The notes under the pieces were generated by a model. It had not been told where the DNA came from. It saw nothing but the letters and a program-made list of their open reading frames with translations, and ran no database searches. A program made the translations under genes and the position numbers. From Mycobacterium branderi (GTDB lineage Bacteria; Actinomycetota; Actinomycetes; Mycobacteriales; Mycobacteriaceae), in contig NZ_AP022606.1 in the NCBI RefSeq assembly GCF_010728725.1, forward strand, positions 3,658,001-3,722,000: a stretch of DNA of 64,000 bases. Direction: 5' to 3'. Position 1 is the stretch's first letter. Each line of letters begins with the position of its first letter. Of this stretch, positions 51,444-61,422 are shown piece after piece.

Positions 51444-51976
51444 CCGCTGCCCAGGGGCTTGATCTGCACGGGCTGCCCGGCCACCACCAGCACCACCCGA
51501 TCGCACAGGTCAGCCAGTCGCTGGTTGACCGTGCCCAATTCGTCGGCGAACCGCCGGCCGGACGCCGAGGCAGGTACCACCGACAGGCCGACCTCCGGAC
51601 TGACCAGCACCAGCGGTGAACCGAAAGCGGCGACCGCGGCGAGCATCTCGTCGACATCGGCCAATATCGATCCGTCCTCCCAGCCGCGGCGGTCGAGGAC
51701 GGCGGCCAGCCAGCCGCCGACGTCGTCGACGAGCGTCGGTACGCTCGGTGACTCGCGCAATTGCGCTGCGATGTCGTCGCTTTCGACCGTCGACCAGTGC
51801 TCGGGCCTGCGGGCCCGATGCTCGGCGATGCGCTCCAACCAGCCCGCGTCGGCTTCGGCCACCGATCCGGTGGCCAGGTAGCGCACGGGCTCAACGGGTT
51901 CCAGGGCCTCGGCGATGGCGGCCTCCGCCCACTGGGACTTACCCGACTTGATGCCGCCGAGCACCAGCGTTCGCAT
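51440..51976 (-). CDS. cobU: Adenosylcobinamide kinase / guanylyltransferase
   Basis: CobU phosphorylates adenosylcobinamide and adds GMP, giving the substrate of CobS. The 178-aa protein has the P-loop [18 protein letters not shown] and the guanylylated-His region [14 protein letters not shown], followed by VDDVGGWLA and [13 protein letters not shown]. It starts the cobU-cobT-cobS operon. In M. tuberculosis I remember cobU (Rv0254c) at a distant locus, so the order here is different and perhaps ancestral. Confidence 0.95.
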   Translation of the reverse strand: MRTLVLGGIKSGKSQWAEAAIAEALEPVEPVRYLATGSVAEADAGWLERIAEHRARRPEHWSTVESDDIAAQLRESPSVPTLVDDVGGWLAAVLDRRGWEDGSILADVDEMLAAVAAFGSPLVLVSPEVGLSVVPASASGRRFADELGTVNQRLADLCDRVVLVVAGQPVQIKPLGSG

Positions 51977-51982
51977 GGCAGA

Positions 51983-52651
51983 TCAGGTGACTTTGCTGCC
52001 GCGCTTGACCTGTGGCCGGGGCGCCCGCATGCGGCGCAGCTGAGAAGCCCGTCCGGCCGCGTAAAGGCCTAGCTTCCAACGGCTTTCGGTGTTGTCCGGG
52101 AACTTCTCGTCAACCAGCTTGCTGACTTTGCGGCCCAGGATGATGCCGTCGATGGCCATGAGCACCATCAACACCATCATCGCGGGCGACATGTAGAACT
52201 GCAGCTGCGGAACGGCGAACATGACGAACATCAGCCCCAGCGCCGACGGCATGAACAGTCCCAGCAGGTTACGGCGCGAGTCGACCACATCGCGGACGAA
52301 CCGGCGTACCGGTCCCTGGTCGCGCGGCAACAGGTAGGCCTCGTCGCCGGCCATCATGCGCTCGCGGCGCTGGGACATCTGGGCCCGGCGCGCGGCGCTC
52401 TGCGCTTTGCGTTCTTCGCGGGACAGCTTGGGCCCGGCCAGTGATTTGCGCCGCGCGCGGGCCTCCGCGGCGGTCATCGGCGCCGGGGCGACCGGGCCGC
52501 GACGGCGATCACTTCGCTTGGGGGTGGGCCGGCCCTTCGGCGCGGTGGTGCGTGATCCGCGAGAAACGCTGGAGGTGGCGACGTCGTCGTCGGCCGCGGG
52601 CGTCTCCTCCGCGGTGGCGGTCTCGTCTTTCTTGCGGCCGAGCAACTTCAC
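51983..52651 (-). CDS. DUF3043 membrane protein (Rv2206-like)
   Basis: This 222-aa protein has a long charged N-terminal half rich in Lys, Arg, Ala and Pro (residues 1-100). A conserved block follows ([53 protein letters not shown]). Two hydrophobic helices at about 135-180 ([21 protein letters not shown] and [16 protein letters not shown]) precede a basic C-terminus. DUF3043 is actinobacterial and of unknown function. The start is GTG at 52651 ([10 protein letters not shown]). It is six bases upstream of cobU on the same strand. Confidence 0.9.
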   Translation of the reverse strand: MKLLGRKKDETATAEETPAADDDVATSSVSRGSRTTAPKGRPTPKRSDRRRGPVAPAPMTAAEARARRKSLAGPKLSREERKAQSAARRAQMSQRRERMMAGDEAYLLPRDQGPVRRFVRDVVDSRRNLLGLFMPSALGLMFVMFAVPQLQFYMSPAMMVLMVLMAIDGIILGRKVSKLVDEKFPDNTESRWKLGLYAAGRASQLRRMRAPRPQVKRGSKVT

Positions 52652-52765
52652 AGTCGCAAGGTTACTTCGCAAGGGTGAGGCGTTGTTGTGCGGCTTTGCG
52701 GGCCCAACATCACTGCTCTGGCGGCGACCCGCCGCACCCGGCTTCGCCGCGCTTGCGATCGCCGC

Positions 52766-52771
52766 TACATT
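52766..52771 (+). promoter_or_regulatory. Putative -10 element of a leaderless glycerate kinase transcript
   Basis: TACATT is seven bases before the ATG at 52779. Confidence 0.4.
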
Positions 52772-52778
52772 CTCTGGA

Positions 52779-53882
52779 ATGAGCAGCTCGGGGGCTGATC
52801 ACAAGGCCCTGCGGATCCTGATCGCCCCCGATTCCTATGGCGACAGCATGACCGCCGTGCAGGCCGCCGCTGCCATCGCCGCGGGCTGGAACAGGGCCCG
52901 GCCCGGCGACCAGATCACCATCGCGCCGCAGTCCGACGGCGGCCCCGGGTTCGTCAGCGTGCTGGCGGATCGGCTGGGGGAGTTGCGTCGGCAGCGGGTA
53001 GCGGGTCCGTTGGACGGCGAGGTGGACGCCGAGTGGGTGTACGACCCCGGCACGGCCACGGCATACCTCGGGTGCGCGGAAGCTTGCGGTTTGGCCCTGC
53101 TCGGCGGGCCGCCGACTCCGCAGACCGCGCTGGCCGCCCACAGCCGCGGCGTCGGCCAACTCGTCGCCGCGGCACTGGACGCCGGTGCGGCGCGGATTGT
53201 GGTCGGCCTGGGCGGCAGCGCCAGCACCGACGGCGGCCGCGGCCTGGTCGACGAACTCGGCGGTCTGGACGCGGCGCGTCGCCGGCTGGCCGGGGTCGAG
53301 CTCGTCGCCGCCTCCGACGTCGAATACCCGCTGCTGGGGCCGTGGGGCGCCGCCCGCGTCTTCGGGCCGCAAAAGGGCGCCGACCCCCACACCGTCGCCG
53401 AGTTGGAGCAGCGGCTCGGCGAGTGGGCCGTCGAGCTCGACACCGCGGCCGGGCGCGAGGTGAGCGCCGAGCAGGGCGCCGGCGCGGCCGGCGGGATCGG
53501 CGCAGCGCTGCTCGCGTTGGGCGCCCGCTGCGAATCGGGCGCGGCGATCATCGCCGAGCACACCGGTCTGGCCGACGACATTGCCGCCGCCGACCTCATC
53601 GTCACCGGTGAGGGGCAGTTGGACGAGCAGTCTCTGCACGGCAAGGTCGTCGGGTCGCTGGCGGCCGCGGCGCGCTCGCGGCAGCTTCCGGTGCTGGTGC
53701 TGGCCGGTCAGGTCTGCCTCGACGGGTCCGCGCAGCGGTCGGCGGGCATTGTGGCCTACGCGATCGCCGACTATGCCGGTTCGGCGCGGCTGGCCCTGGT
53801 CGATGCCGTCAACCAGCTCATGGGCCTGGCCACCGCGGCGGCAGCGCAACTCGGGAATAGCGACATAACAAGGTACCGTTGA
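52779..53882 (+). CDS. Glycerate kinase (Rv2205c-like)
   Basis: This 367-aa protein is of the GlxK/GarK glycerate kinase family, which phosphorylates D-glycerate with ATP. Family features are [25 protein letters not shown] (normally KGSLSA; here YGDSMT), the central [17 protein letters not shown] and the ATP region [21 protein letters not shown]. The usual lysine of the N-terminal APDSFKGS motif is replaced (DSYGDS), so activity may be altered. ATG 52779 was chosen. The HesB gene follows 59 nt downstream. Confidence 0.92.
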   Translation: MSSSGADHKALRILIAPDSYGDSMTAVQAAAAIAAGWNRARPGDQITIAPQSDGGPGFVSVLADRLGELRRQRVAGPLDGEVDAEWVYDPGTATAYLGCAEACGLALLGGPPTPQTALAAHSRGVGQLVAAALDAGAARIVVGLGGSASTDGGRGLVDELGGLDAARRRLAGVELVAASDVEYPLLGPWGAARVFGPQKGADPHTVAELEQRLGEWAVELDTAAGREVSAEQGAGAAGGIGAALLALGARCESGAAIIAEHTGLADDIAAADLIVTGEGQLDEQSLHGKVVGSLAAAARSRQLPVLVLAGQVCLDGSAQRSAGIVAYAIADYAGSARLALVDAVNQLMGLATAAAAQLGNSDITRYR

Positions 53883-53941
53883 GGCAGTGGGCTTACGCCC
53901 AATCGATTGCACTGAGCAGATTAGGCATATAGGGAGAAGCA

Positions 53942-54298
53942 ATGACTGTTCAGGACGAGTCAGCCGCCAAGACCCACGGCGTGATTCTGACCGACGCCGC
54001 GGCAGCCAAGGCGAAGTCACTGCTGGACCAGGAGGGCCGCGACGACCTGGCGTTGCGTATCGCCGTCCAGCCGGGTGGCTGCGCCGGATTGCGCTACAAC
54101 CTGTTCTTCGACGACCGCTCCCTCGACGGCGACCTGACCGCGGAGTTCGGCGGCGTGACGCTGACGGTCGACCGGATGAGCGCGCCCTACGTGCAAGGCG
54201 CTTCGATCGATTTCGTCGACACGATCGAAAAGCAGGGCTTCACGATCGACAACCCGAACGCCACCGGCTCCTGCGCCTGCGGCGACTCCTTTAACTGA
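53942..54298 (+). CDS. A-type iron-sulfur carrier (HesB/IscA/ErpA family, Rv2204c-like)
   Basis: This 118-aa protein of the A-type carrier family delivers Fe-S clusters to apo-enzymes. The three conserved cysteines are present: one in VQPGGCAGLRY and two in the C-terminal CACGDSF. The ATG is preceded by AGGGAGAA. Likely clients here include LipA and the Rieske protein QcrA, as inference only. It ends one base before the convergent stop of the Rv2203-like gene. Confidence 0.95.
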   Translation: MTVQDESAAKTHGVILTDAAAAKAKSLLDQEGRDDLALRIAVQPGGCAGLRYNLFFDDRSLDGDLTAEFGGVTLTVDRMSAPYVQGASIDFVDTIEKQGFTIDNPNATGSCACGDSFN

Positions 54299-54299
54299 T

Positions 54300-54983
54300 C
54301 TAGTACGTGCCCGCCGTGCGCAGCACGTAGGAGCACACCAGCACCTGGTTGTGCTGCAACAGCAGTTGCGCAATGCCCTGCACGTTGTCGCGCGGCCGGC
54401 CCCCGGCCGCGGGGGTGACCCGCATGGTGAACAACACCTGCGCCTGGTAGTTCGACCAGTAGACGATCTTGTCGATCGACGTCACCTGCGCGTTGGAGAA
54501 CTGCTTGCGAAAGGCGTCGCTGGACAGTTTGGCCAGCGCCTGGTCGGATCGGCGGTCGCGGACCGCGTCGTAGATGCCGCACAGCGTGTTGCGGGCAATC
54601 GCCTCGGTATCGCGGTGTTGCAGGGCGTTCAGATAGCCCTGGATCGCCGTCTTGGCCGTCGGCTCGGAAAACACCCCGGCCGACGTGGATCCGCCTTGAC
54701 GCACGCCGTAGACGATCGCCGTCGTCATCGCGGCGATCACCAGCAGGGCCACCAGCGCGCCGATGACCAGCCGCCTGCGACGCCGTTTGGGGTAGGGCAC
54801 CGGCGGCGGCAACATCCCGGGGTAGGCGGCCGACGGCGGCGCGGCTTCGGTTGTTTCTCCCTGATCCGCCTCCGGCGGCGGCGCGTAGCCGTGCGGGTTG
54901 GGAATGGGCTGGCTCGGGTGCGGGTCGGTGAATGGCGGTCCGTCGGCGCCGACCCCGTGGTTCGGCGAGTACGGACCGGGCAT
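54300..54983 (-). CDS. Single-pass membrane protein with Pro-rich N-terminus (Rv2203-like)
   Basis: This 227-aa protein has a Pro/Gly-rich cytoplasmic N-terminus (residues 1-65), a basic stop KRRRRR, one membrane helix (about 72-93, VIGALVALLVIAAMTTAIVYGV) and an external alpha/beta domain. The external part (AIQGYLNALQHRDTEAIARNTLCGIYDAV...) resembles NTF2-like folds of mycobacterial membrane proteins. The function is unknown. The gene is divergent from adoK and convergent with the HesB gene. Confidence 0.87.
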   Translation of the reverse strand: MPGPYSPNHGVGADGPPFTDPHPSQPIPNPHGYAPPPEADQGETTEAAPPSAAYPGMLPPPVPYPKRRRRRLVIGALVALLVIAAMTTAIVYGVRQGGSTSAGVFSEPTAKTAIQGYLNALQHRDTEAIARNTLCGIYDAVRDRRSDQALAKLSSDAFRKQFSNAQVTSIDKIVYWSNYQAQVLFTMRVTPAAGGRPRDNVQGIAQLLLQHNQVLVCSYVLRTAGTY

Positions 54984-55074
54984 TCGGGGCTTCTCCTAAG
55001 CTGGTTGACTCCGGCGACGCTGCTCTAGGCAGGCTAGCGCAATGGCGACTCCCGCCGCGCGTAAGCTTAGCTAG

Positions 55075-56079
<1,005 letters not shown>

Positions 56080-56086
56080 CGAGCCG

Positions 56087-58006
56087 CTATAACTGGACCG
56101 GGTAGTGCGGCTCGGCGATCTGCGGCACCACGGAATGCTCGACGAAGATCGCGTGCCACAGCATGAAGATCAACACTGTCCACAAGCGGCGGCTGTGATC
56201 GGTTGTGCCGCAACGGTGTTCGTCAAGCATCCGGCGGACGGCGGCGACGTTCACCAGGTGGCCGGCCTGCGAGGAATCCGTCATCGCATACGCCCACTCC
56301 AGCAGCTCGCCGGCGCGCAGCCAATGCCGGATCGGCACCGGGAAACCCAGCTTGGGCCGGTTGAGCACGTGCGCCGGGACGATGGGCTCCAGCGCGCGCC
56401 GCAGTGCGTACTTGGTCGTTCTGCGAGTGATCTTGGCCTGCACGGGAAGACGGGATGCCACGGCGAACACCTCGGGATCCAGAAACGGCACCCGCAGCTC
56501 CAACGAGTTGGCCATCGTCATCTTGTCGGCCTTGACCAGGATGTCGCCGCGCAGCCAGGTGAACAGGTCGATGTGCTGCATGCGGGCCACCGGATCCCAG
56601 CCCGCCGATTGCGCGTACACCGGCGCCGTCACGTCGGTGTGGGTCCACTCCGGGCGAAATCCGGGCAGCACGTCGCGCAGTTGGTCGTCGGAGAAGCTGC
56701 GGGCGTTGCCGTAGTAGCGCTCCTCGAGGGTCAGCGATCCACGGTGCAGCAGGCTCTTGCCGCGCATGCCGGTCGGCAGCGGTTTTGACACCTTGCCCAC
56801 CCCGCGGCGCAGCGGCGCGGGCAGATAGTCGAAAGGCTTGAGCGACAACGGTTCCCGATAGATGGTGTAGCCGCCGAACAACTCGTCGGCGCCCTCGCCG
56901 GACAGCACCACCTTGACGTGTTTGCGGGCCTCGCGCGCCACGAAGAACAGCGGCACCAGCGCCGGGTCGGCCACGGGTTCGTCGAGATACCAGACGATTT
57001 CGGGCAGCGCGGCGACGAACTCGTCGGGGCTGACCACCTTGGCGACGTGCCGGGCGCCGATCGCCTCGGCCGAGGCGACGGCCACGTCGATCTCGGAGAA
57101 GCCCTCCCGCTCGAAGCCCGTGGTGAAGGTGATCAGCCGGGGATTGTGTCGGATAGCCAGCGCCGCGATCGCGGTGGAGTCGATGCCGCCGGACAAAAAC
57201 GCGCCGACGGTGACGTCGGCCCGCATGTGCTTGGCCACCGAGTCCTCCAGCACCGCGGTGATCTCGTCGTAGCGGGCCTGCTCGGTGCCGCGGATGATCG
57301 GCGCGACGGCGAACCGCGGCACGAAGTAGCGCGTCGTTTCGGGCGCTGCGCCGGGCCGCACCCTCAGGTAGCAGCCGGATTCCAGCCGGCGCAGCCCGCG
57401 GTGCAGGGTCTCGGGCTCGGGCACATACTGCAGCACCGTGTAGTGCTGCACCGCTCGCTCGTCGATGCCGGTGTCGAAGCCGATCACGTCGGCCAGCTCC
57501 AGCAGGCATTTCTTTTCGCTGGCCACCGCCGTGCCGGCGGTCCCGGTTGCCACGAACAGCGGCTTGATGCCGAACGGGTCACGCGCGCAGAACAATTCGC
57601 CCGCAGCAGAGTCCCACAGCGCGAACGCGAACATGCCCCGCAGCCGGGTCAGCGCGTCGGTGCCCCAGTGGTGGTAGGCGGCGATGATGGCCTCGCCGTC
57701 CCCGTCGGTGGCGAAGACCGCGCCGTAGTCGGCGGCGAGTTCGGCGCGTAACTCCAGGTAGTTGTAGATCTCGCCGTTGAACACCAGCACGTAGCGGTCA
57801 GGGGATTCCGGCGGCCCCCACCGCAGCGGCTGGTGCGAGTGCGCGATGTCGATGATCGAGAGCCGGTTGAACCCGAACACAACCGTGTCGTCGGACCAGG
57901 TGCCCGGCTCGTCGGGGCCGCGGTGGCGCATCAGGTGCGACGCGTCGTCCACGGCGCTGGCCGCGTCGTGGGCAGCCGCGCCCACAAAAGCCAGCAGTCC
58001 GCACAT
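56087..58006 (-). CDS. asnB: Asparagine synthetase (glutamine-hydrolysing)
   Basis: AsnB makes asparagine from aspartate using glutamine amide nitrogen. The 639-aa protein starts MCGLLAFVG at 58006, exposing the N-terminal catalytic Cys2 of a class II glutaminase (also MRHRGPDEPG and FNGEIYNYLELR). The synthetase domain carries the PP-loop FLSGGIDSTAIAAL, SGEGADELFGGY and KADKMTMANSLELRVPFLD. In mycobacteria, orthologues can also amidate meso-DAP in the cell wall, so the acceptor is not certain. It is divergent from ctaC. Confidence 0.95.
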   Translation of the reverse strand: MCGLLAFVGAAAHDAASAVDDASHLMRHRGPDEPGTWSDDTVVFGFNRLSIIDIAHSHQPLRWGPPESPDRYVLVFNGEIYNYLELRAELAADYGAVFATDGDGEAIIAAYHHWGTDALTRLRGMFAFALWDSAAGELFCARDPFGIKPLFVATGTAGTAVASEKKCLLELADVIGFDTGIDERAVQHYTVLQYVPEPETLHRGLRRLESGCYLRVRPGAAPETTRYFVPRFAVAPIIRGTEQARYDEITAVLEDSVAKHMRADVTVGAFLSGGIDSTAIAALAIRHNPRLITFTTGFEREGFSEIDVAVASAEAIGARHVAKVVSPDEFVAALPEIVWYLDEPVADPALVPLFFVAREARKHVKVVLSGEGADELFGGYTIYREPLSLKPFDYLPAPLRRGVGKVSKPLPTGMRGKSLLHRGSLTLEERYYGNARSFSDDQLRDVLPGFRPEWTHTDVTAPVYAQSAGWDPVARMQHIDLFTWLRGDILVKADKMTMANSLELRVPFLDPEVFAVASRLPVQAKITRRTTKYALRRALEPIVPAHVLNRPKLGFPVPIRHWLRAGELLEWAYAMTDSSQAGHLVNVAAVRRMLDEHRCGTTDHSRRLWTVLIFMLWHAIFVEHSVVPQIAEPHYPVQL

Positions 58007-58095
58007 CGCGCCCCAGTATGCCGCACCCCGCGGACCCGACGGACGCAGCCGCAAGCGAGTAGGGGAGGTCGCGCGGCTGCGCTAGGCCGCGTGGT

Positions 58096-58108
58096 CTACG
58101 CTGCGTAG
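58096..58108. promoter_or_regulatory. Palindrome in the ctaC promoter region
   Basis: CTACGC-T-GCGTAG is a perfect 6-bp inverted repeat in the 166-bp gap between asnB and ctaC. Its right arm overlaps TAGTAT (58106-58111), a possible -10 box for ctaC. A repressor or activator site is possible, but no known motif was recognised. Confidence 0.4.
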
Positions 58109-58172
58109 TATTCGACTGCTGCAGGGAGCGGCCGGCCCCGTCGGCCCAGCTCGGGATACAGGAGGCGCCAAG

Positions 58173-59225
58173 GTGACACCTCGCGGGGCAGGCCGGTCTG
58201 CAGGCTCCCGTCGGTTCCGTCTGCCGTTGCTGGCCGGCGCGCTGGGCCTGCTGGCGGTCACCCTCAGCGGCTGCAGCTGGCAGCAGGTGCTGGGGCTGGG
58301 CTGGCCGAACGGCATCACCCACGAGGCCGAGAGCAACCGCGAGCTGTGGCTCGGCGCGGTGATCGCCTCGCTGGTGGTCGGGGTCATCGTGTGGGGCCTC
58401 ATCTTCTGGGCCGCCGCGTTTCACCGCAAGAAGGCCACCGACACCGAACTGCCCCGGCAGTTCGGCTACAACATGCCGCTGGAGCTGGTGCTCACCGTGA
58501 CACCGTTCCTGATCATCTCGGTGCTGTTCTATTTCACGGTCGTGGTGCAGGAGCGGATGCTGCACCTGGCATCGGACCCCGAGGTCGTCGTCGACGTCAC
58601 CTCGTTCCAGTGGAACTGGAAGTTCGGCTACCAGAAGGTCGATTTCAAGGACGGAACGCTCAAATACGACGGTGCCGACCCGGCGCGCAAGGCGGCGATG
58701 GTCTCCAAGCCCGAAGGCAAGGACAAGCACGGCGAGGAGCTCGTCGGCCCCATCCGCGGCCACAACACCTCAGACCGCACCTACCTGAACTTCGACAAGG
58801 TCGAAACCGTGGGCACCAGCACCGAAATCCCGGTCCTGGTGCTGCCGGCGGGCAAGCGGATCGAGTTCCAACTGGCCTCCGCCGACGTGGTGCACGCGTT
58901 CTGGGTACCAGAGTTCCTGTTCAAGCGTGACGTCATGCCCGACCCCGAGGCCAACCACTCGGTGAACCGCTACCAGGTCGAGGAGATCACCAAGACCGGG
59001 GCGTTTGTCGGCCGGTGCGCCGAGATGTGCGGCACCTACCACTCGATGATGAACTTCGAGGTTCGAGTGGTGCAGCCCAACGACTTCAAGGCCTACCTGC
59101 AGCAGCGGATCGCGGGCAAGACGAACGCTCAAGCGCTGCAGGCGATCAACCAGCCGCCGGTGGCCCAAACCACCCACCCGTTCGAAACCCGCCGCGGCGA
59201 GCGGTCACCCCAAGCGAGTAAGTAG
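58173..59225 (+). CDS. ctaC: Cytochrome c oxidase subunit II
   Basis: CtaC holds the CuA centre that accepts electrons from the bcc complex in the mycobacterial bcc-aa3 supercomplex. The 350-aa precursor has a lipobox-like VTLSGC at about residue 34, two membrane helices (about 60-80 and 102-124) and an external cupredoxin domain. CuA ligands are in VVHAFWVPE and [15 protein letters not shown] at 58173 has GGAGG ten bases upstream. ctaF follows 18 nt later. Confidence 0.96.
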   Translation: MTPRGAGRSAGSRRFRLPLLAGALGLLAVTLSGCSWQQVLGLGWPNGITHEAESNRELWLGAVIASLVVGVIVWGLIFWAAAFHRKKATDTELPRQFGYNMPLELVLTVTPFLIISVLFYFTVVVQERMLHLASDPEVVVDVTSFQWNWKFGYQKVDFKDGTLKYDGADPARKAAMVSKPEGKDKHGEELVGPIRGHNTSDRTYLNFDKVETVGTSTEIPVLVLPAGKRIEFQLASADVVHAFWVPEFLFKRDVMPDPEANHSVNRYQVEEITKTGAFVGRCAEMCGTYHSMMNFEVRVVQPNDFKAYLQQRIAGKTNAQALQAINQPPVAQTTHPFETRRGERSPQASK

Positions 59226-59243
59226 GAAAGCCAGGAACCAGCG

Positions 59244-59663
59244 ATGCATATCGAAGCCAGGCTGTTCGAGTTCGTGGCCGCATTCTTTGTCGTGACCGCA
59301 GTGCTCTACGGCGTGCTGACGCAGCTGTTCGCGACCGGCGGGGTGGAATGGGCCGGCACCACCGCGCTGGTGCTGACCGGCGGCATGGCGCTGATCGTCG
59401 CCACGTTCTTCCGGTTCGTGGCCCGCCGGCTCGACACCCGCCCGGAGGACTACGAGGGCGCCGAGATCAGCGACGGCGCAGGGGAGTTGGGCTTCTTCAG
59501 CCCGCACAGCTGGTGGCCGGTGCTGGTGGCGTTGGCGGGCTCGGTGGCCGCCGTCGGCATCGCGCTGTGGTTGCCCTGGCTGATCGTCGCCGGCGTCGTG
59601 TTCATCCTCAGCTCGGCGGCCGGGCTGGTCTTCGAGTACTACCTCGGTCCCGAGAAGCACTAA
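59244..59663 (+). CDS. ctaF: Cytochrome c oxidase subunit IV (actinobacterial CtaF)
   Basis: This 139-aa four-helix membrane protein of the aa3 oxidase is specific to Actinobacteria. It starts [24 protein letters not shown] hydrophilic loop follows with [27 protein letters not shown], typical of the family, then two hydrophobic helices. It is coupled to ctaC and belongs to the respiratory supercomplex. Confidence 0.94.
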   Translation: MHIEARLFEFVAAFFVVTAVLYGVLTQLFATGGVEWAGTTALVLTGGMALIVATFFRFVARRLDTRPEDYEGAEISDGAGELGFFSPHSWWPVLVALAGSVAAVGIALWLPWLIVAGVVFILSSAAGLVFEYYLGPEKH

Positions 59664-59856
59664 GCGGCACCGACCAGTCACTGGCAAGGTCACAATCGGG
59701 GCATCAGTTGATCCGTGACCAGCTCGCCGAGAATGCCGTGCCTGTGCCGGTTGGGTAGGGTTTGCGAGGCACAATGAGGATTATCGGAGCGCGCACTCGA
59801 CCACGCAGCCGCGGCGCTGCGTGCGTTGGTGATGTAGTCGGACAGGGCAGGCAAAC

Positions 59857-60737
59857 ATGAGCGGGCCGAATCCCCCAGGACCGGACTCGGACGAACTGGA
59901 ACCCGGCGTCGAGCCCAGCGAAGACCACGAATTCGGCGACGAAGCCTACGACGGGGACCACGCCGACGACAGCGTCCAGACCAGCGAGACCGAAATCTAT
60001 TCGCGGGCTTACTCAGCCCCAGAGTCCGAGCACTTCACCAGCGGTCCGTACGTGCCGGTCGATCTCGACCTCTACGACTACGACAGCTACGACGAGCCGG
60101 CCGAGGAAGAAGCATCCCCGCCGCGCTGGCCGTGGGTGGTGGGCGTCGCCGCGATCGTCGCGGCGATCGCTCTGGTGGTGTCGGTGTCGTTGTTGTTCGC
60201 CCGCACCGACACGAACAAACTGGCCACCCCCGAAACCGCTCCCACGTCCACACCGCCGATGCAGGACGAGATCATCGTCACCACGCCGCCACCGGCGCCG
60301 CCTCCGCCGCCGACCAGTGAGGCGCCCCGCCACCCCCGCCCCCGACCAGCGAGCCACCGCCGCCGCCCCCGCCGCAGACCGTGACGGTGACACCCGAACC
60401 GGCGCCGCCACCGGCTACCTCCACAGCGGCCCCACCGCCGCCGCCCACCACGACCACCCCGGCCGGCCCGCGGCAGGTCACCTACTCGGTGACCGGCACC
60501 AAAGCGCCCGGCGACATCATCTCGGTGACCTATGTCGACGCGTCGGGGCGTCGGCGCACCCAGCACAACGTCTACATCCCGTGGTCGATCACGGTCACGC
60601 CGATCTCTCAGTCGGAAGTGGGATCGGTGGAGGCATCCAGCCTGTTTCGGGTCAGCAGGCTGAATTGTTCGATCACCACCAGCGACGGCCAGGTCCTGTC
60701 GTCGAACGAAAACAACGCGCCGCAGACGAGCTGCTGA
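59857..60737 (+). pseudogene. mmpS3: MmpS3-like membrane protein gene interrupted by a one-base frameshift
   Basis: MmpS3 is a single-pass membrane protein with an MmpS-type external domain. Frame 1 (59857-60384) gives the acidic N-terminus, [13 protein letters not shown], and a membrane helix ([24 protein letters not shown]). It then falls into an Arg/Pro-rich run and stops. The correct frame continues from about 60324 to 60737 with [51 protein letters not shown] and [10 protein letters not shown]. Adding one C to the C-run 60325-60328 restores one ORF of about 293 codons. This may be a real mutation or a sequencing error in a GC-rich repeat. DUF2561 follows (TGATG). Confidence 0.85.
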
Positions 60738-61372
60738 TGGCCGACAGATATTCCACCGGCCCGCGTGGCTGGTCCACGGTGTCGCCGACCACCGGCGACC
60801 GCATCCTGATCGGTGCGTGCGCCGCGATCTGGCTGGTGCTGGTCGGCGTGAGCGTGGCCGCCGTCGTCGCACTGGCCGACCTGGGCCGCGGCTTTCACGA
60901 GAGCACCGGCAGCCCACACTCGTCGGCGGTGCTCTACGTCATCATCGTGGTCTCCGCGCTGGTCATATTGGCGGCGATCCCGGTGCTGCTGCGGGCCCGC
61001 CGCACCACTCGACCCGACGCCTCGCGATCAGTAGTGGTGCCGGCGCGCGGTGCAGGTGGCCAGCCGTTGCGGCCGGGGCAGCCGCCGTCACGCAGTGCCA
61101 TCCAGCAGGCCCGCACCGAGCGGCTGACCACGCTGCGACCCGGGTTGCCGGACGCCGTGGTGGACCGCATCTGGCTGCGCGGCAGTGTTTCGCTGATGGC
61201 CGCGATGGGGGTGGCGCTGATCGCGGTCGCGACGGCGACCTATCTGATGGCCGTCGGGCATCAGGGGGCCGCGTGGAGCGCGTATGTGATCGCCGGGATC
61301 GTCACGGTCGCGATGCCGGTGATCCCGTGGCAACACGTACGACGGCTGCGCCGCACGCTCGGCCAGCACTAG
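60737..61372 (+). CDS. DUF2561 membrane protein (Rv2197c-like)
   Basis: This 211-aa protein has four hydrophobic helices: about 25-48 and 65-87, then 155-175 and 183-203 after a Pro/Arg-rich loop. The DUF2561 family is mycobacterial, next to mmpS3 and qcrB in every genome I remember; the function is unknown. ATG 60737 shares one base with the mmpS3 stop (TGATG), so it would be co-translated with mmpS3. Confidence 0.9.
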   Translation: MADRYSTGPRGWSTVSPTTGDRILIGACAAIWLVLVGVSVAAVVALADLGRGFHESTGSPHSSAVLYVIIVVSALVILAAIPVLLRARRTTRPDASRSVVVPARGAGGQPLRPGQPPSRSAIQQARTERLTTLRPGLPDAVVDRIWLRGSVSLMAAMGVALIAVATATYLMAVGHQGAAWSAYVIAGIVTVAMPVIPWQHVRRLRRTLGQH

Positions 61373-61422
61373 CCGCGTGAAAGCATCACGGCCACAGCAC
61401 TATTCGTGGCCGTAGGCCGGGG

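Noticed and set aside
49666..51976. Cobalamin riboswitch near cobU-cobT-cobS or cobD
   Set aside because: The gaps upstream (6 nt before cobU, 35 nt before cobD) are too short, and no B12-box-like sequence was seen.
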